A stretch of DNA of 64,000 bases. Origin: Bacillota bacterium. Lineage in GTDB: Bacteria; Bacillota; Clostridia; Clostridiales; Clostridiaceae. This document shows positions 19,305-27,386 of the stretch, piece by piece. Position numbers and translations under genes: made by a program. The stretch's first letter is position 1, and every line of letters begins with the position of its first letter. The DNA lies in assembly GCA_021781745.1 (NCBI GenBank), contig JAJXWH010000024.1, positions 1 to 64,000 of the forward strand. Direction: 5' to 3'. Under the pieces are notes generated by a model. It had not been told where the DNA came from. It did no database searches and saw only the letters and a program-made list of their open reading frames with translations.

Positions 19305-19331
19305 GGGAGTCGCTGATATCCAGCCACTCCC
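19305..19331 (-). promoter_or_regulatory. Intercistronic hairpin between GH43 and GH39
   Basis: Minus-strand GGGAGTGGCTG...CAGCGACTCCC forms an 11-base stem with one mismatch and a five-base loop, without a U-run. It is the only GC-rich stem inside the operon and may stabilise or process the polycistronic mRNA rather than end it. A smaller CACTAA/TTAGTG stem lies next to it at 19283-19297. Confidence 0.5.
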
Positions 19332-19359
19332 GCCTGTTAATTCCTCTTATTGAAGTATA

Positions 19360-20898
19360 CTATTTATACTCAAACCAGTAGAAATCTGCATAATTATCAG
19401 TGGTTTTTCCATTACTACTTGCATACATTCCGATTGTACATCCTACAAATCCGCCTGCTACTTCTGTACTTAAATTTTTAGTGCTGACATCCTTTTGTAA
19501 TATTTTACAGCTAGTACCATCTATTCCATAATATAAATCTAATTTCTGTCCCTTGCTTACCATTTTCAAACAGAGTTTACTAGAATTTATTTCAACTTCA
19601 TTAATTAATATATCTTTGCCATTATTGCACTCTATAATTTGTAATACTTCTCTTCCATTTCTCTGAGTACATTCATATCTAATATGATATTCATTGCTCT
19701 GAACTATAGCTATTCCAGCACTTTCATTTTCATTATTCGGATTAAATTCCATCATAGTAGATACAATATAATGATACTCTTTTTGTCTAATTCCTATATA
19801 AGCTGGGTTATCTAAATCTTTTAAAGACTGCTCTTTCAAGTATAGGCGCAGACAACCTTCTTTTTCTGTTAGTGAATATAGATTTTCAGTTGGATTCCTT
19901 AAAAATACCCAAGTATTATCTAACTCTTTTCCATAAAAGTGATAGCAAGACTCTTTAGGTTCTACTTCATATTTTAAGAGTTCGTGCTCTTGCTCTAATT
20001 CTAATACTCCAAATCCTGGATTAGCTACTGGCCATCCCTCTTCCCAGATAACTTTAGCTAAAAAAGTTTCTCTTCCAGTGTTACAATATCCGTCGCAGGT
20101 TCTACTTGCTAACATTACCATAAACCACCTATCATCTTGTGTTTTAACTAAGTCTCCATGTCCAACATGCTTTATTGGATAACTTTTTCCTAAATGTCTA
20201 TGAGTAATTATAGGGTTACGTGGACACCCTTCATACTTTCCGTAAATTGATGTACTTCTTGCAATTGTAACGCAATGCTCAGGGCCTGTTCCTCCTTCAG
20301 CTATCATTAAATAATAATAGTCATCTTTCTTATAAAGATGGGGACCTTCAGGCCATATTACATCCCTCAATGCACCTTTCCAGATTTTATAGCTATCACC
20401 TACAAGGCACATATTATTCAAATCTAATTCTTGAATCCAGACTTCCCAATCTCCATTGTAGCGTACACCTTCTGGGTTTGGTCTTGTTCCTATATAATAT
20501 GCTTTTCCATCATCATCAAAAAATAGGCTTGGATCAATGCCTATTACTCCTTCTAACCAATACGGATCAGACCATGGTCCTTCTGGCTTTTCTGCTGTTA
20601 CAATAAAATTACCTCCATGAGAAATATTCGTAGTAATTAAATAATATATCCCATTATGATAACGTAATGTTGGCGCAAATATCCCCTGTGAATGACCTGC
20701 GCCCTCTAAATTAAGTTGCGATTTTCTAGTTAATACGTTTCCAATCTGCTCCCAGTTAACTAAATCCTTACTATGAAAGATTGGAACTCCTGGAAAATAT
20801 GCAAAGGTAGAAGTTACTAAATAAAAGTCCTCTCCTACCGCACATATTGATGGATCTGGATAGAATCCTGATAAAATCGGATTTTTTATTTTATTCAT
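19360..20898 (-). CDS. GH43 beta-xylosidase (XynB type)
   Basis: This 512-aa cytoplasmic beta-xylosidase has a GH43 propeller followed by a concanavalin-like GH43 C-terminal domain (about residues 320-510). Catalytic candidates are Asp in GFYPDPSI, Asp in GVIGIDPSLFFDDDG, and the acid Glu in IWPEGPHLYKK. The resemblance to classical Bacillus/Clostridium XynB enzymes is close. It starts at ATG after a GGAAGTAGGGAAGTAAAA region, 10 bases downstream of the GH8 stop, so the two are tightly coupled. Confidence 0.92.
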   Translation of the reverse strand: MNKIKNPILSGFYPDPSICAVGEDFYLVTSTFAYFPGVPIFHSKDLVNWEQIGNVLTRKSQLNLEGAGHSQGIFAPTLRYHNGIYYLITTNISHGGNFIVTAEKPEGPWSDPYWLEGVIGIDPSLFFDDDGKAYYIGTRPNPEGVRYNGDWEVWIQELDLNNMCLVGDSYKIWKGALRDVIWPEGPHLYKKDDYYYLMIAEGGTGPEHCVTIARSTSIYGKYEGCPRNPIITHRHLGKSYPIKHVGHGDLVKTQDDRWFMVMLASRTCDGYCNTGRETFLAKVIWEEGWPVANPGFGVLELEQEHELLKYEVEPKESCYHFYGKELDNTWVFLRNPTENLYSLTEKEGCLRLYLKEQSLKDLDNPAYIGIRQKEYHYIVSTMMEFNPNNENESAGIAIVQSNEYHIRYECTQRNGREVLQIIECNNGKDILINEVEINSSKLCLKMVSKGQKLDLYYGIDGTSCKILQKDVSTKNLSTEVAGGFVGCTIGMYASSNGKTTDNYADFYWFEYK

Positions 20899-20908
20899 TT
20901 TTACTTCC

Positions 20909-22045
20909 CTACTTCCAAATTTTATAATTTCCGCTTAACGCTAAGAATGCAAATAAATATAAGCAGTTATCATAATACCTTCGCTCCCCTGTTCTAAGTG
21001 GTGTATTCCAAAATAAGTCAACGCATTCTTTCCTATACTTTCCTTTACTAGCTAAGGAAGCCATTGCATTAGTTGCTATAATTGCCACCGGGTGCAAAGC
21101 TTTTTCTTCAATAATTGTGCCATCTATCTCATAAACTAAATTTGCCTTACCTTTAACTGTTTCACAGAAGAAAGTCTGAATTTTATCTGCACATTCACAT
21201 TCCCATTCTGATTTTCTAAACCATTCATAAGACAGACCTAAATTAGCTGCTACTCTATAAGCATCGCTATAAAATCTTTCATGATAGCCTCTAGCCCGAG
21301 GTGAATCACAAGGAACTCCATCATACTTCGAATACTCTGGTGCTAAGCCTGTAACAGGATGACAAGCTTTTTTTAGATATTCTCTACTACACTGCGCTGC
21401 TTCTTTCCAAAATTCACGATCTTCTTCATTACACCAAAGAGAAAATAATTCATAAAAATGTGGTAAATGATATGATGGATCAGTAAAGTCAAGATTTGGA
21501 ACAAACTTTATTGACTTATTACTTGGTTCCCACATTGGATACCCAGGCTCTTTTTCTCCTTTATGGACACATTCATGAAGAAGTTCTCTTGCCTCTTTTG
21601 AATAATTGAAAATCCCGTCTCCATCACCCCACCTATTAGATGCAAAGAATAATGCCATTGCAAAGTATTCTTCACCATCAGGCGCAGGCCCATTTGAATT
21701 CTTTTCGCCATTAAGAGTAACAGACCAAGCAAAATAACCTTTATTCCAGCCTTCGTCCATATACATATATGTTTTTGCCCATTTCCATAATCGGTCGAAT
21801 TCTTCTTTCATATTTCTTTGAACACACATCATCATGGCATAAGACATACCTTCCGTTCTAGCATCATTGTTACCTGTATCAACAAAGTAAGCCATATCAT
21901 CCCCAACAGGATGATATAACCTTTCTGATTCACTTCCATAAAAAATAGTATTATAAATACACTTTAATCTTTTCTCGATTTCCTCATCAGAATATCCATA
22001 TTCTTCAAAGACATTATGATAGGAATTTGTTTCATAAGCACTCAT
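20909..22045 (-). CDS. GH8 reducing-end xylose-releasing exo-oligoxylanase (Rex)
   Basis: This 378-aa (alpha/alpha)6-barrel enzyme trims xylose from the reducing end of xylo-oligosaccharides. It matches the Rex branch of GH8: acid E65 in DARTEGMSYAMM, the GPAPDGEEYFAMALFFAS helix with its conserved Asp, and the putative base Asp in FYSDAYRVAANL. The absence of a signal peptide and the position between ABC importer and xylosidase genes fit intracellular work on imported oligosaccharides. Its ATG follows AAGGAGTAGAAGTAG, and the gene ends 10 bases before GH43. Confidence 0.9.
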   Translation of the reverse strand: MSAYETNSYHNVFEEYGYSDEEIEKRLKCIYNTIFYGSESERLYHPVGDDMAYFVDTGNNDARTEGMSYAMMMCVQRNMKEEFDRLWKWAKTYMYMDEGWNKGYFAWSVTLNGEKNSNGPAPDGEEYFAMALFFASNRWGDGDGIFNYSKEARELLHECVHKGEKEPGYPMWEPSNKSIKFVPNLDFTDPSYHLPHFYELFSLWCNEEDREFWKEAAQCSREYLKKACHPVTGLAPEYSKYDGVPCDSPRARGYHERFYSDAYRVAANLGLSYEWFRKSEWECECADKIQTFFCETVKGKANLVYEIDGTIIEEKALHPVAIIATNAMASLASKGKYRKECVDLFWNTPLRTGERRYYDNCLYLFAFLALSGNYKIWK

Positions 22046-22082
22046 TCTACTTCTACTCCTTATATTGGATAATTGAAAAAAT

Positions 22083-22982
22083 CTATTCTTTTACACCTCC
22101 AATAGTAAGCCCTGTTACAAAATATCTTTGTAAGAATGGATACAGGCAAACGATTGGTAAGGCTGTTACAATTGTGGCAGCTGCTCTAATAGATTTAGGT
22201 GTAACCATACTACCTGCATTTTTAGCTGCATCTACCGCACCAGCTCCACTTCCCTGTTGCATTGCAGATGATAATAATTTCATAAGTTCATACTGTAATG
22301 TTGTCAAATTTATACTTTGCGAGTTATAAAGCATTGCATCAAACCATGCATTCCATTGATCTACTGCTACAAATAATGCAACAGTTGCAAGTACAGGTTT
22401 ACACAAAGGTAATATAATTTGAACAAAAATTCTAAATTCTCCTGCGCCATCAATTTTCGCTGATTCAACTAAACTATCAGGTAATCCATTTATAAAAGTT
22501 CTGATTACAATCATGTTAAATACATAAACTAAACCAGGTAATATATATACTAGGTAGTTATTAGTTAAATGTAAAGTTTTCATTAGAATATAAATTGGAA
22601 TCATTCCACCATTAACATACATTGTCATTACATAAAAGATTGATATTTGTTTCTTAAATAGAAACTCTTTTCTGCTTAGTATATATGCAAGCATTGCTGA
22701 TAAGAACACATTAAGCACTGTAGCAATTATAGTTCTTGAAACTGATATAAATGCACCCTGCATTAGATTCTGATTATTAAATACTGTTTGATAATTTTTC
22801 ATGGTAAATACTCTTGGCCATAGATAAATTCCACCACGTACTGTATCAATACCATCATTAAATGAAACAGCTAATGTATTTAAAATAGGATATAAGGTAA
22901 CAATTACAAATAATATCATGAATACCCCTATAATACTGTCAAAAATAATATCGCTTTTACTTCTCTTTTTTAAACCTGCCAT
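22083..22982 (-). CDS. ABC importer permease, LplC/YtcP type
   Basis: This 299-aa inner-membrane permease of the CUT1 family has six hydrophobic segments and the EAA-type loop SAKIDGAGEFRIFVQIILPLCKPVLAT that contacts the ATPase. I start at MAGLKKRSKS because AAGGAGGAGTATTA precedes it. It follows the other permease by 13 bases and precedes GH8. No ATPase gene is in the cluster, so a shared MsmK-like ATPase elsewhere probably powers it, as is common for CUT1 systems in Firmicutes. Confidence 0.9.
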   Translation of the reverse strand: MAGLKKRSKSDIIFDSIIGVFMILFVIVTLYPILNTLAVSFNDGIDTVRGGIYLWPRVFTMKNYQTVFNNQNLMQGAFISVSRTIIATVLNVFLSAMLAYILSRKEFLFKKQISIFYVMTMYVNGGMIPIYILMKTLHLTNNYLVYILPGLVYVFNMIVIRTFINGLPDSLVESAKIDGAGEFRIFVQIILPLCKPVLATVALFVAVDQWNAWFDAMLYNSQSINLTTLQYELMKLLSSAMQQGSGAGAVDAAKNAGSMVTPKSIRAAATIVTALPIVCLYPFLQRYFVTGLTIGGVKE

Positions 22983-22995
22983 TAATACTCCTCCT

Positions 22996-23955
22996 TTAGA
23001 ATAACCTTTCCTCACCAGATCTTTTTGCAAATTCGTTTGCTATAAATATTAAAGCTATACTAACTATGCTCTTAAATATACCAGCTGCTGTAGCTAATGA
23101 ATAGTTACTTAAACTGATTCCATATTTTAATACAAAGATATCTATTGTCTGAGATACACTTTGAACAAGGCCATTTCCAAGTAAGTATTGTAATTCAAAA
23201 CCTGCATTAACAATATTTCCAATGTTCATTATTAGTAATATAAATATTGTTGATTTAATTCCTGGTAAAGTAACATATAAAATTTTCTTTATTCTTCCTG
23301 CACCATCAATTTCTGCCGCCTCATATAAATCTGGATTAATAGCAGTAATGGCAGCAAGGTAAATAATACTTCCCCAACCAACTTCTTTCCAAACATTTGT
23401 AAGTCCAACGATTCCCCAGAAATATTTAGTTTCAGCAAAAAAATTTATAGGTTCTTTTATAATGTGTAGTGCAACTAAAACTTGATTAATAACACCTGTA
23501 TCTGTAGCGAGAACATCCGCAACAATTCCTGTTACAATTATCCACGAAAGAAAATGAGGTAAATAAGAGATTGTTTGTATAAATTTTTTAGCTAACAACT
23601 GCCTTACTTCATTTAATAGTAAAGCAAAACCAATAGAACAAATAGTACCCAGGGTTAAATTAATTAAACTCATGCATAGAGTGTTTCTTATAACACCCAA
23701 AAAGACTGGATCAGCAAATAGTGTTTTAAATTGATCGAAACCAACCCAAGTTTGATTAAATAAAGCTTTTCCAGGTCTATATTTCTGAAATGCCATTACC
23801 CACCCTATAATAGGTGCATAGCTAAATATTAATGTATATATAATAAACGGAATAGACATTATAATTAAGGCTTTTTGTTTTTTCATTTTTTCTAGCATAT
23901 TCTTTTTTACTTTTATTTCTACATTTCCTTCAGCATTCTTTACTCCTAATTCCAT
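22996..23955 (-). CDS. ABC importer permease, LplB/YteP type
   Basis: This 319-aa six-segment permease has an N-terminal cytoplasmic stretch and the coupling loop AAEIDGAGRIKKILYVTLPGIKST. The wording IIGWVMAFQKYRPGKALF is typical of the LplB/YteP group that partners with LplA-type lipoproteins in aldouronate and rhamnogalacturonan uptake. Its ATG follows AAGGAGGAAGAAC. It lies 80 bases after the binding-protein gene. Confidence 0.9.
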   Translation of the reverse strand: MELGVKNAEGNVEIKVKKNMLEKMKKQKALIIMSIPFIIYTLIFSYAPIIGWVMAFQKYRPGKALFNQTWVGFDQFKTLFADPVFLGVIRNTLCMSLINLTLGTICSIGFALLLNEVRQLLAKKFIQTISYLPHFLSWIIVTGIVADVLATDTGVINQVLVALHIIKEPINFFAETKYFWGIVGLTNVWKEVGWGSIIYLAAITAINPDLYEAAEIDGAGRIKKILYVTLPGIKSTIFILLIMNIGNIVNAGFELQYLLGNGLVQSVSQTIDIFVLKYGISLSNYSLATAAGIFKSIVSIALIFIANEFAKRSGEERLF

Positions 23956-24035
23956 GTTCTTCCTCCTTTTTTATCTTGCATAATAAATTTTAAAGAATAG
24001 GGATCTAAAAAGATCCCTTATTCTTCCTTATATAT

Positions 24036-25718
24036 CTATTTTTTTGCCTTATTAGCTATCTCTACTCTCTTCTTAACTTCTTTAGTAAGTGTATCTTCAT
24101 ATACCTTTATGTCAGCTTGAGTTGTAAGTGTTTTTTGATATTCATTCCAAGTATCATCAAACTTGTCTGTACTACTCATTATAACCTTAGGTAACCATTG
24201 TCTCTTAATATCATCCATCTTTGTCATTGCTATCATCGCAGGATCGTCTGCTGACCATGATTGAGTTGCTGAATAAATTGGGTACCACGGGTCATTTTCT
24301 TCAGGAAGTGGGTCCAAGAAGTCTGTCCATTTCTTGTAGCCATACGCATCAAGAACCTTCTTATCTATATCTGTTAATGTTGCTTGGAACTCTCCTAATT
24401 GTTGATCTGGTAAAATTGTATTAATCTTATCATCATAGTAACCTGCAGAATATTGAGGTAAATATGTGTACATGCATAAATTAGCATTTTGCCAATCTTT
24501 ATTTCTAAAATTAGCCCTTTGTTCTTCATTTCTGTACATTACACCCTTGTCATCTACTTCGTAATCTTTATCTTTTTCTCCCCAATATCTTAATTTTAAT
24601 GAATCTTCAGATAGTAAGTCATTGATAGCTTTTAATGCACCATCTACATCTTTACAGCTAGTTGTAATTCCTAAACCACTACTTGCATTAAATGCCGGTT
24701 TCATTCTATAATTTGGCTTTATACTTTTATCAATAGTTAAAGGTAATGGAACCCAAGTTCTATTATCTAAGTTTCTTGTCTTTAGTGCTAATTCAGCATC
24801 ATTGAATTCCCAATGTTGATCAATCATTCCAAGTACAGCACCTGAAGAAAGTTTTGCAATGTATTGGTCATATTTTGCTGTAAATGTTTCAGGGTCTACA
24901 ATTCCCTTATTGTACTCTTCATTAATCTTCTTAAAGTATTTTTGTGCTTCTGGAATTGTATTATAGTTATGAGCTGTTAATGTAGCTTTATCTATAATTG
25001 CTCTTCCATCGTTAGGATATCCTGCTACAAATTGAGGAGGGTTTTCTAAACAGAAATATCTCCAGTCATCACTTAAAATTTCAAACCCTTGAGTTGGTTG
25101 TCCATCTATTGTTGGATGTGCAGCTTTATATTTTTCAATTAAATCAAAATATTCATCGAGAGTTGTGATTTTAGGATAATTAGCCCATGCTAAAACATCT
25201 TTTTGAATCCAAAAAGCTTCATCATTAAATTGTGTTGTTGTATCTTCATTTTTAACATTTCCAAATTGTTGTATATAGTAGATATGTCCATCTGGTTTTC
25301 TTAATGCTTCCCATTGAGCAGGAGTTAAGAAGTTCTTAATATTAGGATATTTATCAATTTTATCTTCTAATGGAACAAGAGCACCTGCATCAACTAATGC
25401 TTGTGTTGCTTCTCCTCCATCTATCATATCTGGATATTCACCACCTGCAATCATTACTCCAATTCTTTCTTTAGGAGATTGTCCAGTAAGCCATGACTCA
25501 TTTATCTTTACTCCTATTTTTTGAGCTATAACATTTTTTAGTCTATTATTATCGGGAAGTTCCTTTCCTGCTGTTGCGAAAAATGCTGTGAATTCCTTAA
25601 TTTTGCCATCACCTGATGAATTACTTGTTTCTTGGCTTTTACTGCCGCAACCTGCAAGTAAGCTCAGAGCTAAAGTTCCTGTCAAAAGCATGCTTACAAT
25701 TAACTTAGTTTTTTTCAT
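24036..25718 (-). CDS. Extracellular solute-binding lipoprotein, LplA/YtcQ type
   Basis: This 560-aa binding protein has a lipoprotein signal (MKKTKLIVSMLLTGTLALSL, then LLAGC with the lipidated Cys at about residue 24) and a large two-lobed domain of the LplA class, much longer than usual sugar-binding proteins. In known aldouronate clusters this family carries methylglucuronoxylo-oligosaccharides to the LplB/YtcP permeases. The ATG follows AGGGGGAAAATAA. It heads the importer-hydrolase operon behind a cre-like site. Confidence 0.92.
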   Translation of the reverse strand: MKKTKLIVSMLLTGTLALSLLAGCGSKSQETSNSSGDGKIKEFTAFFATAGKELPDNNRLKNVIAQKIGVKINESWLTGQSPKERIGVMIAGGEYPDMIDGGEATQALVDAGALVPLEDKIDKYPNIKNFLTPAQWEALRKPDGHIYYIQQFGNVKNEDTTTQFNDEAFWIQKDVLAWANYPKITTLDEYFDLIEKYKAAHPTIDGQPTQGFEILSDDWRYFCLENPPQFVAGYPNDGRAIIDKATLTAHNYNTIPEAQKYFKKINEEYNKGIVDPETFTAKYDQYIAKLSSGAVLGMIDQHWEFNDAELALKTRNLDNRTWVPLPLTIDKSIKPNYRMKPAFNASSGLGITTSCKDVDGALKAINDLLSEDSLKLRYWGEKDKDYEVDDKGVMYRNEEQRANFRNKDWQNANLCMYTYLPQYSAGYYDDKINTILPDQQLGEFQATLTDIDKKVLDAYGYKKWTDFLDPLPEENDPWYPIYSATQSWSADDPAMIAMTKMDDIKRQWLPKVIMSSTDKFDDTWNEYQKTLTTQADIKVYEDTLTKEVKKRVEIANKAKK

Positions 25719-25763
25719 TTATTTTCCCCCTATTCTTAATTCTAATTACACATTTTTATGGTT

Positions 25764-25777
25764 TGTAAACGTTTGTC
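25764..25777. promoter_or_regulatory. cre-like CcpA site upstream of the binding-protein gene
   Basis: TGTAAACGTTTGTC lies 46 bases upstream of the lipoprotein start. The palindromic core GTAAACGTTT is intact, but one half departs from the full consensus at its outer bases. Catabolite repression of a xylan-uptake operon would be expected. Confidence 0.5.
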
Positions 25778-25912
25778 TCTACAATGTAAAGTTTATCATC
25801 ATTGAATATAGCCAACAACCTAATAAATTATATAAAAAATACTAATAATTATAGGTTATAAAATCATGAAAAATTTAATTATACAATGACTAAAATAGTT
25901 CCTACGTGTGGC

Positions 25913-26128
25913 TCATTTTGATATAACCGTCTTTGCTTGCATTGATATTGGCGCAAATTCAAATGCTTTTAAAACGCCATTCCAATCCTTTGCAGGTTGA
26001 GGAGCACGCCAGCGGTTTTCACCTACTGGCGGCGCAGCAAATGGGATACCTTTAAAACTTGTTATACGTGGATCAGCTGCTGGCAATCCTTGAACGATAC
26101 CGTTTTTAATTTTTACTGTCCTTAGCAT
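25913..26128 (-). pseudogene. Truncated type-B carboxylesterase (N-terminal stub)
   Basis: A 71-codon frame with an intact AAGGAG ribosome site encodes the start of a para-nitrobenzyl-esterase-type carboxylesterase: NGIVQGLPAADPRITSFKGIPFAAPPVGENRWRAPQPAKDWNGV, then EFAPISMQ. Full members have about 500 residues with a catalytic Ser in GESAG, which is absent. After ISMQ the sequence runs into unrelated residues and a stop. It looks like the remains of an acetyl- or feruloyl-esterase gene deleted from the xylan operon. A short expressed peptide is possible but unlikely to be active. Confidence 0.85.
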
Positions 26129-26177
26129 ACTTAATTACTCCTTTTATTAATACAAATTTAATGTAAAATATAAATTG

Positions 26178-27260
26178 TTAATATGAATTAAGTTTCATTC
26201 TAATAATATATGGTTTTAAATATTCTTCGCTTTTTTTAAAAGATAAACGAATAAAATTATATGCACCATTGTTCCAAACATTAAAATCATGTGCCCCACC
26301 TTTTATAATTATCTGGTAATGCTTATCTAAGTTATCTTCTACAGCCTCTATAATTCCATTAATCGCTTTCTCATAGCCTTCCTGACTTGCTATTTCGTCT
26401 GCATCGCCACAAGTAATATAAAGTAAGTGCAGTCTATAACCACATGATGTTATGCTAGAACCCAATGTCATACCATCACTGGATGTAGGAGCATTTGAAA
26501 AAGCACCTACATAAGCGAACAAGTCTTCCATACCTGGTGCTAGAACAGTCTTATCAAATCCGTTACTCCAGCCTCCCTTTGTTCCTGTATACACTTTTGA
26601 ATCGCATCTATAACCTCCAATAATCAAATTTAAAGCTTGCATTCCACCCATGGATAGACCTGCTATAGCTCTATGTATTCGGTTATGTGCTATTCCTTCT
26701 GCTGACGTATCTTTTATATCCGCATATACATTGTACTTTGATTCGATGAAAGGAATTAAATCATATCTTAGCTCATAATCGAAATAATAAAAACCAAGCA
26801 TATTGATGCCCTCTACATTAAACGAATCATCTGTCCAGTCGTATGCACTTCTGCCATCTGGAAATACGATAATCAACGGATCTATATCACCATTTGCAAT
26901 AAGATTATCAAATATATTGCATATAACATAATTATCTTCAACACTGCCGCTTCCCTCTAGCCATTCGTAACGACTTCCACCAACCCCATGAAGTAAATAC
27001 AAAACATTATATTTGGCATTCTTGTCGCCTTCATTATATCCTGCTGGTAAATATACGTTACATTTCTTTATAATTGGAACTCCCTTAACTGTTTCTCTTC
27101 CTGCTTCTTCAGAACTGATATTTTGATTTGTTACGAGCTGCCGTGACTGGTTTATATAATTCTTGACACTGTATGAAACTTCAGAAATAGTCCCCTGAAG
27201 TTCCTTAACAACTGCCTTTTGATATTCAATAGGCACAGCTATCACATCAATATTCTTCAT
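26178..27260 (-). CDS. CE1-type esterase (feruloyl / acetylxylan esterase candidate)
   Basis: This 360-aa alpha/beta hydrolase has an N-terminal beta region, then the esterase-D/XynZ-like core: KYNVLYLLHGVGGSRYEWLEG (oxyanion region), LIIVFPDGRSAYDW, nucleophile Ser in AIAGLSMGGMQAL, and the catalytic His in IKGGAHDFNVW. It lacks a signal peptide. It should cut ester-linked acetyl or feruloyl groups from arabinoxylan fragments. Its ATG follows GAGAGGATGAG. It lies between GH43 and the esterase stub, with a GH39 scrap just upstream. Confidence 0.85.
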   Translation of the reverse strand: MKNIDVIAVPIEYQKAVVKELQGTISEVSYSVKNYINQSRQLVTNQNISSEEAGRETVKGVPIIKKCNVYLPAGYNEGDKNAKYNVLYLLHGVGGSRYEWLEGSGSVEDNYVICNIFDNLIANGDIDPLIIVFPDGRSAYDWTDDSFNVEGINMLGFYYFDYELRYDLIPFIESKYNVYADIKDTSAEGIAHNRIHRAIAGLSMGGMQALNLIIGGYRCDSKVYTGTKGGWSNGFDKTVLAPGMEDLFAYVGAFSNAPTSSDGMTLGSSITSCGYRLHLLYITCGDADEIASQEGYEKAINGIIEAVEDNLDKHYQIIIKGGAHDFNVWNNGAYNFIRLSFKKSEEYLKPYIIRMKLNSY

Positions 27261-27294
27261 ACTTTATACTCATCCTCTCAATAAATTTAATATA

Positions 27295-27378
27295 TTAAAC
27301 CGCCTCTCCATGAAATACTGATATAGGAACATTCAGCTCCTCAAATACATCACTGAATGTCCAATATAAATCAGAATG
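27295..27378 (-). pseudogene. GH39 beta-xylosidase remnant (28 codons)
   Basis: Just after the GH43 stop codon the minus strand reads HSDLYWTFSDVFEELNVP then ISVFHGEAV and a stop. This aligns with YSYWTFGDIFEENGVP then FTPFHGGFGLV of the intact GH39 at 17746-19239. A one-base shift at the end recovers GGLI, so a frameshift is also present. No start, ribosome site or catalytic Glu remains. It is a relic of a second GH39 gene deleted from this spot. Confidence 0.8.
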
Positions 27379-27386
27379 CTATTCAT

